Shown: one piece after another, positions 23,036-32,848 of the stretch
How the letters are laid out: every line of letters begins with the position of its first letter
How positions within the stretch are numbered: the first letter of the stretch is position 1
Assembly: GCA_023052935.1 (NCBI GenBank)
Contig: CM041292.1
Coordinates: 169,363,900 to 169,427,899 of the forward strand
Source: Piezodorus guildinii
Taxonomy: Eukaryota > Arthropoda > Insecta > Hemiptera > Pentatomidae
Direction: 5' to 3'
Length of the DNA: 64,000 bases
Program-made: the position numbers and the translations under genes
The notes under the pieces: generated by a model
Told to the model about the DNA's origin: nothing
Databases searched by the model: none
Seen by the model: only the letters and a program-made list of their open reading frames with translations

Positions 23036-23994
23036 AATGTTACATATATATATAACGCATTTTTCTCCTCACAGACAGGTTTTAGTTAGCTTCAGAAGCT
23101 AAATATAATATAAAACACTAGACTTTAAAACAAAACATTTTGACAACAAACGATAATTGTTTTTGCCATTTTTTTGTATATTATTAATTAATTAATTATT
23201 AATTATGATCTTTTGTAATCGACCTAGAAAAAAATAGATACCCTTACCTAAGTCTGTTATGATGATTCCAAGTTAGACGTTTATCAAAAATAAAGTAAAT
23301 GTTATCTGTAAATCTGTTTCACAGATATGAGAGAAATATTGTTAAAGGATACTGTAGGGCGAGAAGTCATACGTTTACGACAAAGGTTAAAGGTTTATTT
23401 GGTTATTCTCCAATTCTGGCAAAATACTTCAAGGTCTCTTTAAGATATTTAATTAAGCTATTTCTTAATCTATTAGATTTAAGATTTTTTCCTACTCTGA
23501 ATATGTAACAAAAAATAATTTGAGTTTGAAGGATTTTAGGTAAATCTGATATTTAGATAATAATTAAAACTAATGTGACTCCCATATGCACCATTTTGTG
23601 TTAAATGATGTATAATATTGAGTTTGAGGGGATTAAGTTGACCGTAAAGAATATATGATGGAGAAGATGGTTGGGGGTGTGGTAATCAATAAATAACACA
23701 CTTATAATGAACACAAGTTGTAATTTCTGTGCGACCTACAATGTTAAACTTTATCAGAGCTAAGAGAAACAAGATGACAACCAATACAATTAGTAGAAAA
23801 ATAATAATAAGTTGGTTACAATAATATGTTAACAATGATAAAGTATGGAAACAAACATAAAATTAAATTAAAATGATAATATAATATGGGGTTAATTTTA
23901 TGTTGGCATCCAAATTTTATTACTTTCATTATATTGTTGTACCCAAGTTATTGTTGTTTTTTTCTTTTGATAGTATTGTTTGTTATCTTGTTTT
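23036..23994. other. Intronic AT-rich sequence, possibly part of a Penelope-like pLTR
   Basis: No ORF of note. The sequence leads into the hammerhead-like motif at 24003-24034, so some of it may be Penelope-like sequence. Confidence 0.35.
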
Positions 23995-24002
23995 TCATAG
24001 CC

Positions 24003-24034
24003 CTGATAAAGACCAACATTGTTGGTCAAAACGT
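24003..24034 (+). ncRNA. Hammerhead-like motif (Penelope-type)
   Basis: CTGATAAA is followed by the perfect hairpin GACCAACATTGTTGGTC, then AAAACGTC. This is the order expected for the core of the hammerhead-like ribozymes in Penelope-like retroelements (CUGAUGA, stem II, GAAA). The core carries G-to-A and G-to-A-type changes (CTGATAA, CAAAACG), so it is probably inactive. Confidence 0.45.
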
Positions 24035-24085
24035 CCGAACACAAATATATCTTGTGTTCCTTATAAGTGGACCACACGGACATAT

Positions 24086-24205
24086 GCAGAATTTTTTTTC
24101 GGTCCTTGGTCATTTTAACTCAGGAGACCTTAAAACATCTATTTCCGTTAAAAACTAGCATTCGAAAATTTTCATGGTCGCTATGCTTTCCCTTACTATA
24201 TTTTT
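24086..24205 (+). mobile_element. 0.9-kb family, hairpin-end fragment
   Basis: TTTCGGTCCTTGGTCATTTT, TTCCGTTAAAAACTAGCATT and AAAATTTTCATGGTCGCTAT, then CCCTTACTATATTTTTC. This is the last ~120 bp of the family with half of the terminal hairpin lost. Confidence 0.7.
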
Positions 24206-24616
24206 CATAAAATGATCAATTGATAAAAGAACTGACCCGGTTGAAGGCACGTGTGGCAAGAAAGACTGTTTCAACCCTGATAGCTGAATATTGAAGTTTT
24301 CGTAGGTGACATCCCTGAGGATATAAAGTTGGGAATTCGTGAAGTGTGACAGAGAAGTTTGGAAGTAAAGGATTCAGTGCTGAAGGAGATAAATAGCAAC
24401 TCTTCAACACTCCACCGACGAAATATTTACTACCGGAATTCTATCGGTATTGATCTTAAATTATTGCAGAAAAATTAATCTAAACTCGGAGGATTAAGAT
24501 GGGTTCTGAATGGTGTTAGCACTCAGATATCACTTATCTAACGATACAAAGTTGGGTAGAACGAATATAATGGAAAACAATAAATGAATAATTCCGTAAT
24601 GTACGATTTCCTTATA

Positions 24617-25542
24617 TTGGGTCGGGTCACATGAAATGTCCGTTTTTAAGGTAAAGGATTTTTATTAAAAATACGATATGAAAACAAGATAATTTTATTC
24701 GAAGTATTTACTTTCTTTTTCTACACATTTTTCCCAACGAGACCCCAACCTTTTTATCCCCGAACTGAAAAACTCTGAGCTTTGAAGTGAAACAAAATCT
24801 GGAAACGCTCTTTACACTTGATCATCATTTTCAAAAAGTTTTCCTTTGACGAAGTTGTCTAAATTCCTGAACTGGTGGTAATCTGTTGGAGACAAGTCGG
24901 GAGAATATGGTGGGTGCGGAAGAACTTCGTAGCCCAGTTCATTCAATTTTAACACGGTATGTTTTGAAACATGAGGTCTTGCTACCGCTCAGTGAGATCA
25001 TGAGGTACCCATGTATCGAGCTTTTTTACTTTCCCAATACACTTTAAATGTCTGGAAACGATAGATGCACTTGCATTTAGTTGGCTGAGAGTCCTTTAAC
25101 TGTTTGGTTGGGATTTCCTTCTAGTGTATGTTGGAGGACTTCGTTGTTACGGACGGAGGTCTTCCTCGGGGCAAGTATTCCAAGTCGGTATCTCCAGCTG
25201 AAAACTTAGCAAACCAACGGCGAATGGTCCGTTCATTAACAATCCCTTCCCCAAACGTCTTGCGAATATTTCTATCGGCCTCATCTGCTGAATGCCCGAG
25301 TTTTAACTCGTACAAAATATTACTCGAAAATCGCGTGTTTCTATGTTCATATTTAGAGGTATGCTAAAAAGTGGGTATTAGGGATGGGGATTAGGAAGCT
25401 AATATTTATAATACAAAGGTAGAGGATTAGTAACTGTTTACTTTAAATATGTAAACATTCGGAAGAAAACAACAGAGACCTACAAAATCCTTTATGTATT
25501 TCAGAAACTATAAAAACGGACATTTCATGTGAAACAACCCAA
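24617..25542 (-). mobile_element. Mariner-family DNA transposon, internally deleted
   Basis: Terminal inverted repeats begin TTGGGT and share CACATGAAATGTCCGTTTTT (24630 region, and in reverse at 25511-25532). The element is flanked by the TA dinucleotide on both sides (24615-24616, 25543-25544), the mariner target duplication. Its length is 926 bp, against about 1.3 kb for complete relatives. The transposase relic is on the minus strand. Confidence 0.9.
24695..25350 (-). pseudogene. Mariner transposase relic
   Basis: From the ATG at 25350 the frame reads an intact N-terminal helix-turn-helix region: ILYELKLGHSADEADRNIRK, TFGEGIVNERTIRRWFAKF, then DLEYLPRGRPP. It then stops after SSNIH. Later frames give ARPHVSKHTVLKLNELGYEV, LPHPPYSPDLSPTDYHQFRN, and RWEKCVEKESKYFE with a final stop. 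Family knowledge places the three catalytic acidic residues in the C-terminal half. The first two blocks are gone with an internal deletion of a few hundred bases, and only the third (PDLSPTDYH) is left. In-frame stops also interrupt it, so it cannot encode an active enzyme. The TIRs could still be mobilised in trans. Confidence 0.88.
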
Positions 25543-25544
25543 TA

Positions 25545-27060
25545 GTATGGTTCTTCTATTCACGCTAAAATAGAACGATTTAATACCATAACAGTTGGAC
25601 GTTACGGTTCTTTGTTATAAGAACCTACTTAACAAAGATCTTACATAGATCATAGTAAGATCATGATATTGCTATGTTTTTGACCGGCTGCTTTTCTAAG
25701 GCAGCGGTAACTTCAAAAACTAGCTTACTTACTATATTTAGTCAATATATAAACTATATTTAATGATACCATGGATCTCCTTTCCAAAGGTATCGTGTTT
25801 ACCAATCCAATAGGTGGCATGCAGGGTAAGATTAAAGTAAACAAGATTCAATTAATACATTACTATAATTATTAATTTACACATATCATTATATTAACAC
25901 ATTGCCTAGAACTCTGATTGAGAATACTGAGGGACATTTTACTACCTTTGCCATACAATATTACAAATAACGATATACCTTTGAAACCCTTAACCGGCTG
26001 GCGAAGGTGAAAACAGTCTTAGGTCCCCTTTCTCGGCATCATCCTCCAGCTGCTCTCAGAACCCCGACGGCCACCTCCTCTTCTTGTAGGTGGAACCCGA
26101 CTCACTCCTCTTGAGGATCAAACTTGACTCCCTCCTGGTTCGAATAAGACTGCCCTACGAATCTTCTCTCCCATCCTCGTCACCTCGGGTGGGCTGACAT
26201 GGGAAATACCCCGGTTGGCGGTACAGCACTTGTGATCTTATTCTTATCTTTTGACCACCCTTAATATACTAGGCTGCCGCTGTAGGAAACTACCAGGGGT
26301 CTCTGGTACCGCTGGGGGGGTCCATACCGATGGGAAATCTAGGGGGCTAGGTAAACACCCTTTGATGTTTTGCCGACAAAGGTTCGTTATCATTAATTGT
26401 TTAATATTAAAATTATTTAATTATGAGCTCCCCTCAGTATCCTCAATACATTACAATATGATATTGCAATATTTATCTCACTCTTCAACATCTAAATCCT
26501 CCAATCAATGGTGAACAACCCCACTGTTAAGAATAAAACAGAAACCGGGTGACTATTAAAATGAGTAATAGAAGAGATGCGATATCTGCTCATAAATATT
26601 TCTTCAGGGGATTATTAGCTGTATGGAGAATGTGTGAATCGATTCAATGAAAAATGAATATCGAAAGTGGGTTTTTTATATCGATTAGGTTGAAAACATG
26701 GCAAGTGCGTGGTGCACATAAAAGCGAAGGATGAGGCGATTAGCTCTCCTGGATCTGCCATAAAGTTCTCTTGCTTCACTTCCTTCCGCCCCGATGGAAC
26801 CCCTTCCCACCCCAATGGTCACTCCATGATCGATCATTTATAATCATTATTTCATCCCAGTACTTGTTTCAAAACATTAGTTAAAAAAAAAATATAAAAA
26901 AATCTGATAAACACAAACTTTCACTACAATCCTATTTAAAATAATTCTGAATATTTTTTTGATTAGTTTGACTTGAGGAAGTTCTTCTTGTTTATCCATA
27001 TTTAATCAAGCATAATTTTCTTCCATCATATCTTTATTATTGTAATTAACTATATAACTC
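25545..27060. other. Intronic sequence with a GC-rich patch at about 25985-26380
   Basis: The patch (ACCGGCTGGCG..., a run of Gs near 26312-26318) is clearly richer in G+C than its surroundings. It has no convincing ORF or exon boundaries. It could be the 5' UTR of an unrecognised retroelement. The rest is AT-rich and unrecognised. Confidence 0.4.
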
Positions 27061-27070
27061 GTCAATATTA

Positions 27071-27104
27071 GTCGACGTTTCGGGGCTTTGTCCCCATTAT
27101 CAAT
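27071..27104 (-). ncRNA. Hammerhead-like motif (Penelope-type)
   Basis: The minus strand reads TTGATAATGGGGACAAAGCC, then CCGAAACGTCGAC. The GGGG/CCCC stem II and the exact GAAACGTC side are present, and the first core strand is TTGATAA instead of CTGATGA. This is the best preserved GAAA side of the three such motifs in the window. Confidence 0.5.
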
Positions 27105-27147
27105 ACAAAAATGGTTTAAAACATATTGATTTTAGTTAAATTTAATA

Positions 27148-27151
<4 letters not shown>

Positions 27152-27200
<49 letters not shown>
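27152..27200. repeat. (AT)n microsatellite
   Basis: An uninterrupted dinucleotide tract of about 49 bp. Confidence 0.9.
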
Positions 27201-27203
<3 letters not shown>

Positions 27204-27279
27204 CTAGTTTTTAATTCTAAATGATTTTCTTTAAATCTTTTTGTTTATTGCAACTTACACTTTTACCTTTATAAATAGA

Positions 27280-28050
27280 AAAAGTGACGTCTACCAAGAA
27301 GAGTTTAAATCTGGGTGATAACTTCCCGGTTCTGGGATACGCTGATGAGTTAATACTGCTAGGTGAAGATACGGAAACCATACAACTAAATACATGTGCG
27401 TTAGTAAAAACCAGTAAAGAGATAGGGCTTGAAATAAATATGAATAAAACGAAATAAATGATGAGTAGCAGAAACCGTGACGATCTTGGTGATATTGATG
27501 TATCAGGACATAGGTTTGAACACGTAGGGAAATATAATTACTTAGTTTCAATGTTAACAAGAAAAAACGAAAACCAGGAGGTAATAAATTCGCGTTTAAA
27601 GGGGGGGATTCTATTCTATCTATTTATAAAACTATTAGTCTTCCGACGGTTCTTTACGGATGTGAAACTTGGCCGTTTACTTTGAATGATGAATAACGCC
27701 TTAAGGTTTTCGAAACTAAGGTACTGCGTAAAATATTTGGTACAATGAGAGATGAAACCTCTAGGAAATTCTAAGGTTGCACGACGCGGAATTGCTGAGT
27801 TTATACTCTGTGAGTGTAATTAAGTTGATGACATCGAGGGGACTAAAATATGCGTTTAAAGTTGTTTGGCTCAGTAAAGAACAGAATCAGTATGAGTTAA
27901 TATTTATTTGATATATTTGCTGAACCGACTGGTAGGCGTACGAAGCGTCGATGGGAGAATTTTGTTGACTCTGAATGATTTGATTTCGGATGGTTGGGCT
28001 TGAACGGTGATTATTGGACAAATCTGGGTCAGCAATATTTGGTGGTAGCG
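27280..28050 (+). pseudogene. Non-LTR RT relic (palm to C-terminus)
   Basis: SLNLGDNFPVLGYADELILL carries the catalytic block with YADD changed to YADE. It is followed by ALVKTSKEIGLEINMNKTK, stop, DIDVSGHRFEHVGKYNYLVS, then PTVLYGCETWPFTLNDE, KVFETKVLRKIFGTMRDE, and AEPTGRRTKRRWENFVD. The order matches the C-terminal half of the same arthropod LINE type as the fragment at 2985-3326. Stops and frameshifts are frequent, and roughly 60-100 bases are missing before the YGCETW block. Confidence 0.8.
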
Positions 28051-28560
28051 TTAATAAAATCCAGTAAAGAGAGAGGACTTAAAATAAATACGAATAAAAA
28101 GAAAAAGCAGAAACGGTGTCGATCTTGGTGATATTGATATATCAGGACATACGTCTGAACTCGTAGAAAAATATAAGTATTCCAGTTCAATGTCAACAAG
28201 AAAAACAAAATCCTGCAGAAAATAAATTCGCATTTAATGAGGGTATATTAGTGATATTATTTAGTTGCGAAATTACTTGGCTCGCGACTTATATCTAAAA
28301 ACGTAAAGGTTAGAATTTATAAAACTGTCTTCCGACGCTTTTTTAAGGATGTGAAGCGTGGCCCTTTACTTTTAAGGGCGGACACGCAATAAGGTTTTCG
28401 AAAATAAGGTACTGCGTAAAATATTTGGTCCAATGAGATATGAGGCCACTGGGATTTTAGAACGTTGTAGAACGCGGAATTGCTTAACAATGAAAGAGTT
28501 GGTATTAGGTGAACCGAACACAACTAGTAAATGTGTGTATAAAGCTTAAACAAGAGCAAA
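28051..28560 (+). pseudogene. Second, partial copy of the same RT relic
   Basis: IKSSKERGLKINTNK, RRCRSW-like and IRTYV segments restart the order seen at 27400. They are followed by VFENKVLRKIFGPMRYEATG and CRTRNC. The sequence has jumped back to an earlier part of the element, so it is a partial tandem duplication or a second insertion. Confidence 0.65.
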
Positions 28561-28943
28561 CAAGAAAAACTAAAACATATTTTCCTAAATTATACAAGCC
28601 TGATTTCCTAAAGGCACGAATCTGATCAATATTAAACTCTACTCATTGCCTTGATTAATCGCCTATCACCAAATTTGCTTTAGACGTCTCCTTGAAAAGA
28701 TCAGGTACCATTGATGTTTATTTGAGTTAATCATCTAAATGTTTATTTATTCAAAGATCAAAGTTGCCCATTTCATAAATTAAATTAAATCGTTCTATTT
28801 TGTAATGAACAATCATATTGTTCTAAATGTTTATATATTGAAAAAAAAGAAAGATAGAATATTTCTTTAAAAATTTAAAGGAAGTATTTTATAGTAATAT
28901 ATGTTTAGTTCGTTCATGTACATATCGCTTGGTACAATACTAT

Positions 28944-29793
28944 TACTTTCACTTACTATATGTAGTAAGGGAATGTATTACGAACGTGAAAATTTTCGAA
29001 TTCCAGATTTCAACGGAAATAAACGTTTTAGGGTCCCCTGAGTCCAAATAACCAAGTCTCTGTGTGTGTAGTACCTCCCAAGGGGGGAGGACGGAAAGTC
29101 CTATGAAACTGAAATTGCTTATTTAAGACAACTATACGCCCGAGATGTTACAAAAACTTATTCATTAAAATCGGCTATCCAGAAGAGCCACTTTATAAAA
29201 TGCATATTGAACCTTTTTATGTTTTTCTCAAAAAAAGGATCCGACGATTTTGATTAAACCCGCTATATATGTATACTTTAATATCATGTAGGTTTTATTC
29301 TGCTTAAAATAGTCTGACAGGGCTTAAATACCGACATTTTAAATTTTCATCCTCTAAAGTACCTTTAATTTTGTTGATTTTATAAAAATAATTATATTAT
29401 CTTGTTACCAATGATGAAAAACAGGTAAATATATAAATTGAATGAATTCGATTCCCAACTAAAGGAAAAAAGTGAAATAATATTTTTTCAATGCATTTTT
29501 TTGTTTTTGAACATAAGAACAGTAATATACCGTTGAAAAGCTAAAGATTTTAGAAAAAAATATTATCTAATACATAACCATGTAAACGTTTATAAAGAGT
29601 GACGAAAAACGATAAAACTGAATATTTTAGATGATAATATAATTGATTTTTTATTAAAAAATGTTTCTATTTAAATCCAATTTAATTAATTCTTCAATAG
29701 TTTCATTAATTTATATCTCTAACTGTATTTGAAAATTCTTTAATCGATTTTTAAAACGGAGGTGAGTTAAAGTCGTGTGTTGTCCGCACCAAT
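28944..29793 (-). mobile_element. 0.9-kb family, full-length copy D
   Basis: It begins TACTTTCACTTACTATATGT, runs through TTCCAGATTTCAACGGAAAT, TAAGACAACTATACGCCCGA and AAAGCTAAAGATTTTAG, and ends GTCGTGTGTTGTCCGCACCA. Orientation is opposite to copies A-C. Confidence 0.78.
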
Positions 29794-31012
29794 TTCTTTT
29801 TGGTATAGTTTCCCAGATTTCTTAATTAAACATTTGAAAAAAAATAGGTTACTAAGCTTGTTTATGTAATCTAACTGGTACTCTCAATTCTGAATGCATG
29901 GTTATGATTATTTTATTTAATGGATAATTTCTACAGATTCCTATATATTTATTTTGGAGCGTTTGTAATTTTTTATAGTTTGATTTACATGCACATTACA
30001 TTACCATGCGTAGGTAAGAATTGGTCGTAACCAAGCCTTATACAACAATAATTTTATTAGTTACATTTATATATTTTAATAGTTTTAAATAGTGGTTAGT
30101 TGAATTTATAATATGTTACTTTTGAAAAAAAAGGCTCTAATTTAAGACTGTTATTTCCAGGCTAACTTTTTTTTTTTTCTTCTCTCCTTTAATCGGACCC
30201 GAGTTTGTTGAATCGTTAGAGATTTTCACTTGAGGTGCTGGAATAGATCTACAAAAGATAATGAACCTCATTATCCTTTGTCAACTGAGTGATGAGAAGA
30301 CTTGGAGGGCTAATTAAATAATGAAATTATTTTCGCCTGGCTCGAAATTCGGATTAAAATAGGAATTATTTTAGTTTACACTCCATTCATACAATTGCAG
30401 GATTTCCGCATATGGAAATTAAATTGTTTAATTAAAATTACCATTGTACTCAGTTGATAGATATACTTCATTTTTTTCTATATTTCCCGTATAACCATTT
30501 ACCTTAAACTTCATTATCTGGCATAATGAGGTGATCCATCGACGCCTTTAATAAATACCGTAGAATGATAAGTGGGTATGATAGTGGAGATTGAACAAAG
30601 AGAATTCAGCGCAGCAGCTGAGCAGGGTGTCTCACGGTTGATTAATCTTCGAAAATAAATTTGGATATTTGCTAAGAAGTTCGAACGAGTTGACATATTG
30701 AATAAAACAACACAGTAGAACAGCCCCCTTCCAAAGTGATAAATAATTTTTGGAAAAAAATGAATATCATTTGTCTCTGGAGGGTGTGCTGAATCACTTT
30801 CGCGCCAAAAAGCAATCTCCTGGTAGGACCCATGCTATAATTCTTAACATTGCTGACCGCTGGGATACAACCTAACATAAATCCCTCCTTTAATTAACCT
30901 TTTTCTTTTAAATAACAAAGGTAGTGTATTTTTTTTTTAGCAAGAAAAGGTAATATTCCTTTAGTATTACATTCATTTTACTCAATCCACTAAACGTTTG
31001 CTATTAAAAAAA
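29794..31012. other. Intronic AT-rich sequence, nothing recognised
   Basis: No ORF, RNA or repeat family recognised. Confidence 0.5.
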
Positions 31013-31883
31013 TCTGGTGCGGGCAACACACGACTTTCACTTACCTCCATTTATAAAATCAAAGAAAGAATTTTCAAATACAGTTAGAGAATAAAATATG
31101 TAAAACTATTTAAAAATTAGAAACATGTGTTTCATTAAAAAATCTATTATATTACTATCTAAAACAATTACTTAGTTTTGTCGGCTTTTTTACTCTCTAT
31201 TAACTTTTAAAAGCTTGTGTATGAGATAATATTTTTTCTAAAATCTGTAGCTTTCCAACGGTATATCATACATGTATATTACTGTTCCTATGTTCAAAAA
31301 CGAAAAATTGCAATAAAAACATATTTTTTCTGTTTTCTACTTTAGTTGGGTATCGAATTTATTCAATTTATATATTTACCTGTTTTTTATCAGTGGTAAC
31401 AAGATAATATAGTTATTTTTATAGAATCAACAAAATTAAAGGTACTTTAGAGAAAGAAAATATCGGCAATTAAGCTCTGTCAGACCATTTTAATCCGAAT
31501 GAAACCTAAATTATATTAAAGCCCATTAAAGTTTATATCGATATAGCGAGTTTAATCAAAATCGTCGGAACAGTTTTCGAGAAAATCGAAAAAAGGTGCA
31601 AAATGCATGGTATAAAGAGGCTCTTCTGGTAAGCTCATTTTATGAAAAAGGTTTTGTAACATCTCGGGCGTATATTTGTCTTAAATATGAAATTTCAGTT
31701 TCATAGGACTTACCTTTTCCGCCCGGGAGTTACCACACACACACACAAACACACAGACCTTTTTGCGGGACTTAATTATTTGGACTCGGGGGATCCTAAA
31801 ATGTGTATTTCCGTTAAAAACTGGAATTCGAAAATTTTCACGATCGCAATACTTTCCCTTACTATATATAGTAAGTGAAAGTA
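31013..31883 (+). mobile_element. 0.9-kb family, full-length copy C
   Basis: It starts TCTGGTGCGGGCAACACACG after an A run and ends TTACTATATATAGTAAGTGA then AAGTA. It contains GCCCGGGAGTTACCACACAC and a longer (CA)n than the other copies. Confidence 0.8.
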
Positions 31884-32848
31884 ATAAATTCCGTTTTCCT
31901 ATTATGAAATATCATCAGGCCAATGGCAAAAGCTCTAATTTTTTCACATGGAAAATTTATGCATTATATTTTTGAACGTATTTAATCATCCTTATGATAA
32001 ATTAGGGTTTAGAAACATAGGGACCATTATTACAATTAATAAAATAAAAAATACGTTTCGAAATCAAATAGTGGAATAATTGACTGTTATTTATTGAAAT
32101 ATTTAAAAAAAAAAAAAAAAAAAAAAAATTTACCGATTAGGCTTAACATTTCTAAATTATAAGTGGCCTCAGTTTAAGTCATAATACTATTAATTTTAAA
32201 ATATTACAACTTGTTCAATGTAACAAATCGATATATTAAAAAAAAAAAATTGATTATTCTATAAAAATGGAAATCATGCAACTGCCAATCAATCATAGTC
32301 CATTTTTGTATGACTATAATAAATCAACATTTTATTAGCCTCTTATAAATAACTGGAATCGCTATTTTAATAGGCCGAAATATTTTAGTTTTTTATTCGA
32401 TAATGTCTTGCTATTTTCCGCAATCATGTTTTGTATTTTGTATTTTCGATCAGACATGTTAATATTACAATACCGGTATTCAAAATCTTAGCTAACTGAT
32501 ACGATTTGGATCTACAGTACCACGCTGCAATATACCTCTTAATTACACACTGGATATGACAAACCGTATATGCTGGGCTGCTCTTTTATAAGTCTGTTTT
32601 TTGTTCTTTTGGTTTTATGTATATCAGATGTCTGAAGTACTATGATTTTCTCTATTTATCCGAAGTTTTCTCTATTATGGCTAAATCTGTTTATTATCGA
32701 GTAATAAAATTCATTTTTTTACTCCTTATACTATTTTATAACTTTACATTAATTAATTCTGAAATTATGCATATTTTAAAAATTAGTTATAGCCTATTTC
32801 TTATCCTCCACCAACCTTTTCTCGTGTATCCCATCTTCCACATTAGTT
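31884..32848. other. AT-rich intronic flank and presumed 5' part of LINE copy 1
   Basis: It includes a poly-A run near 32103-32128. From about 32590 the base composition becomes T/C-rich like the region before ORF2 of LINE copy 2, so the LINE may begin there. No ORF1 sequence and no 171-bp repeat is visible. Confidence 0.4.

Noticed and set aside
25985..26380. Additional exon of the Ig gene
   Set aside because: The patch is GC-rich like the exons but has stops in all frames over exon-sized spans and no Ig motifs.
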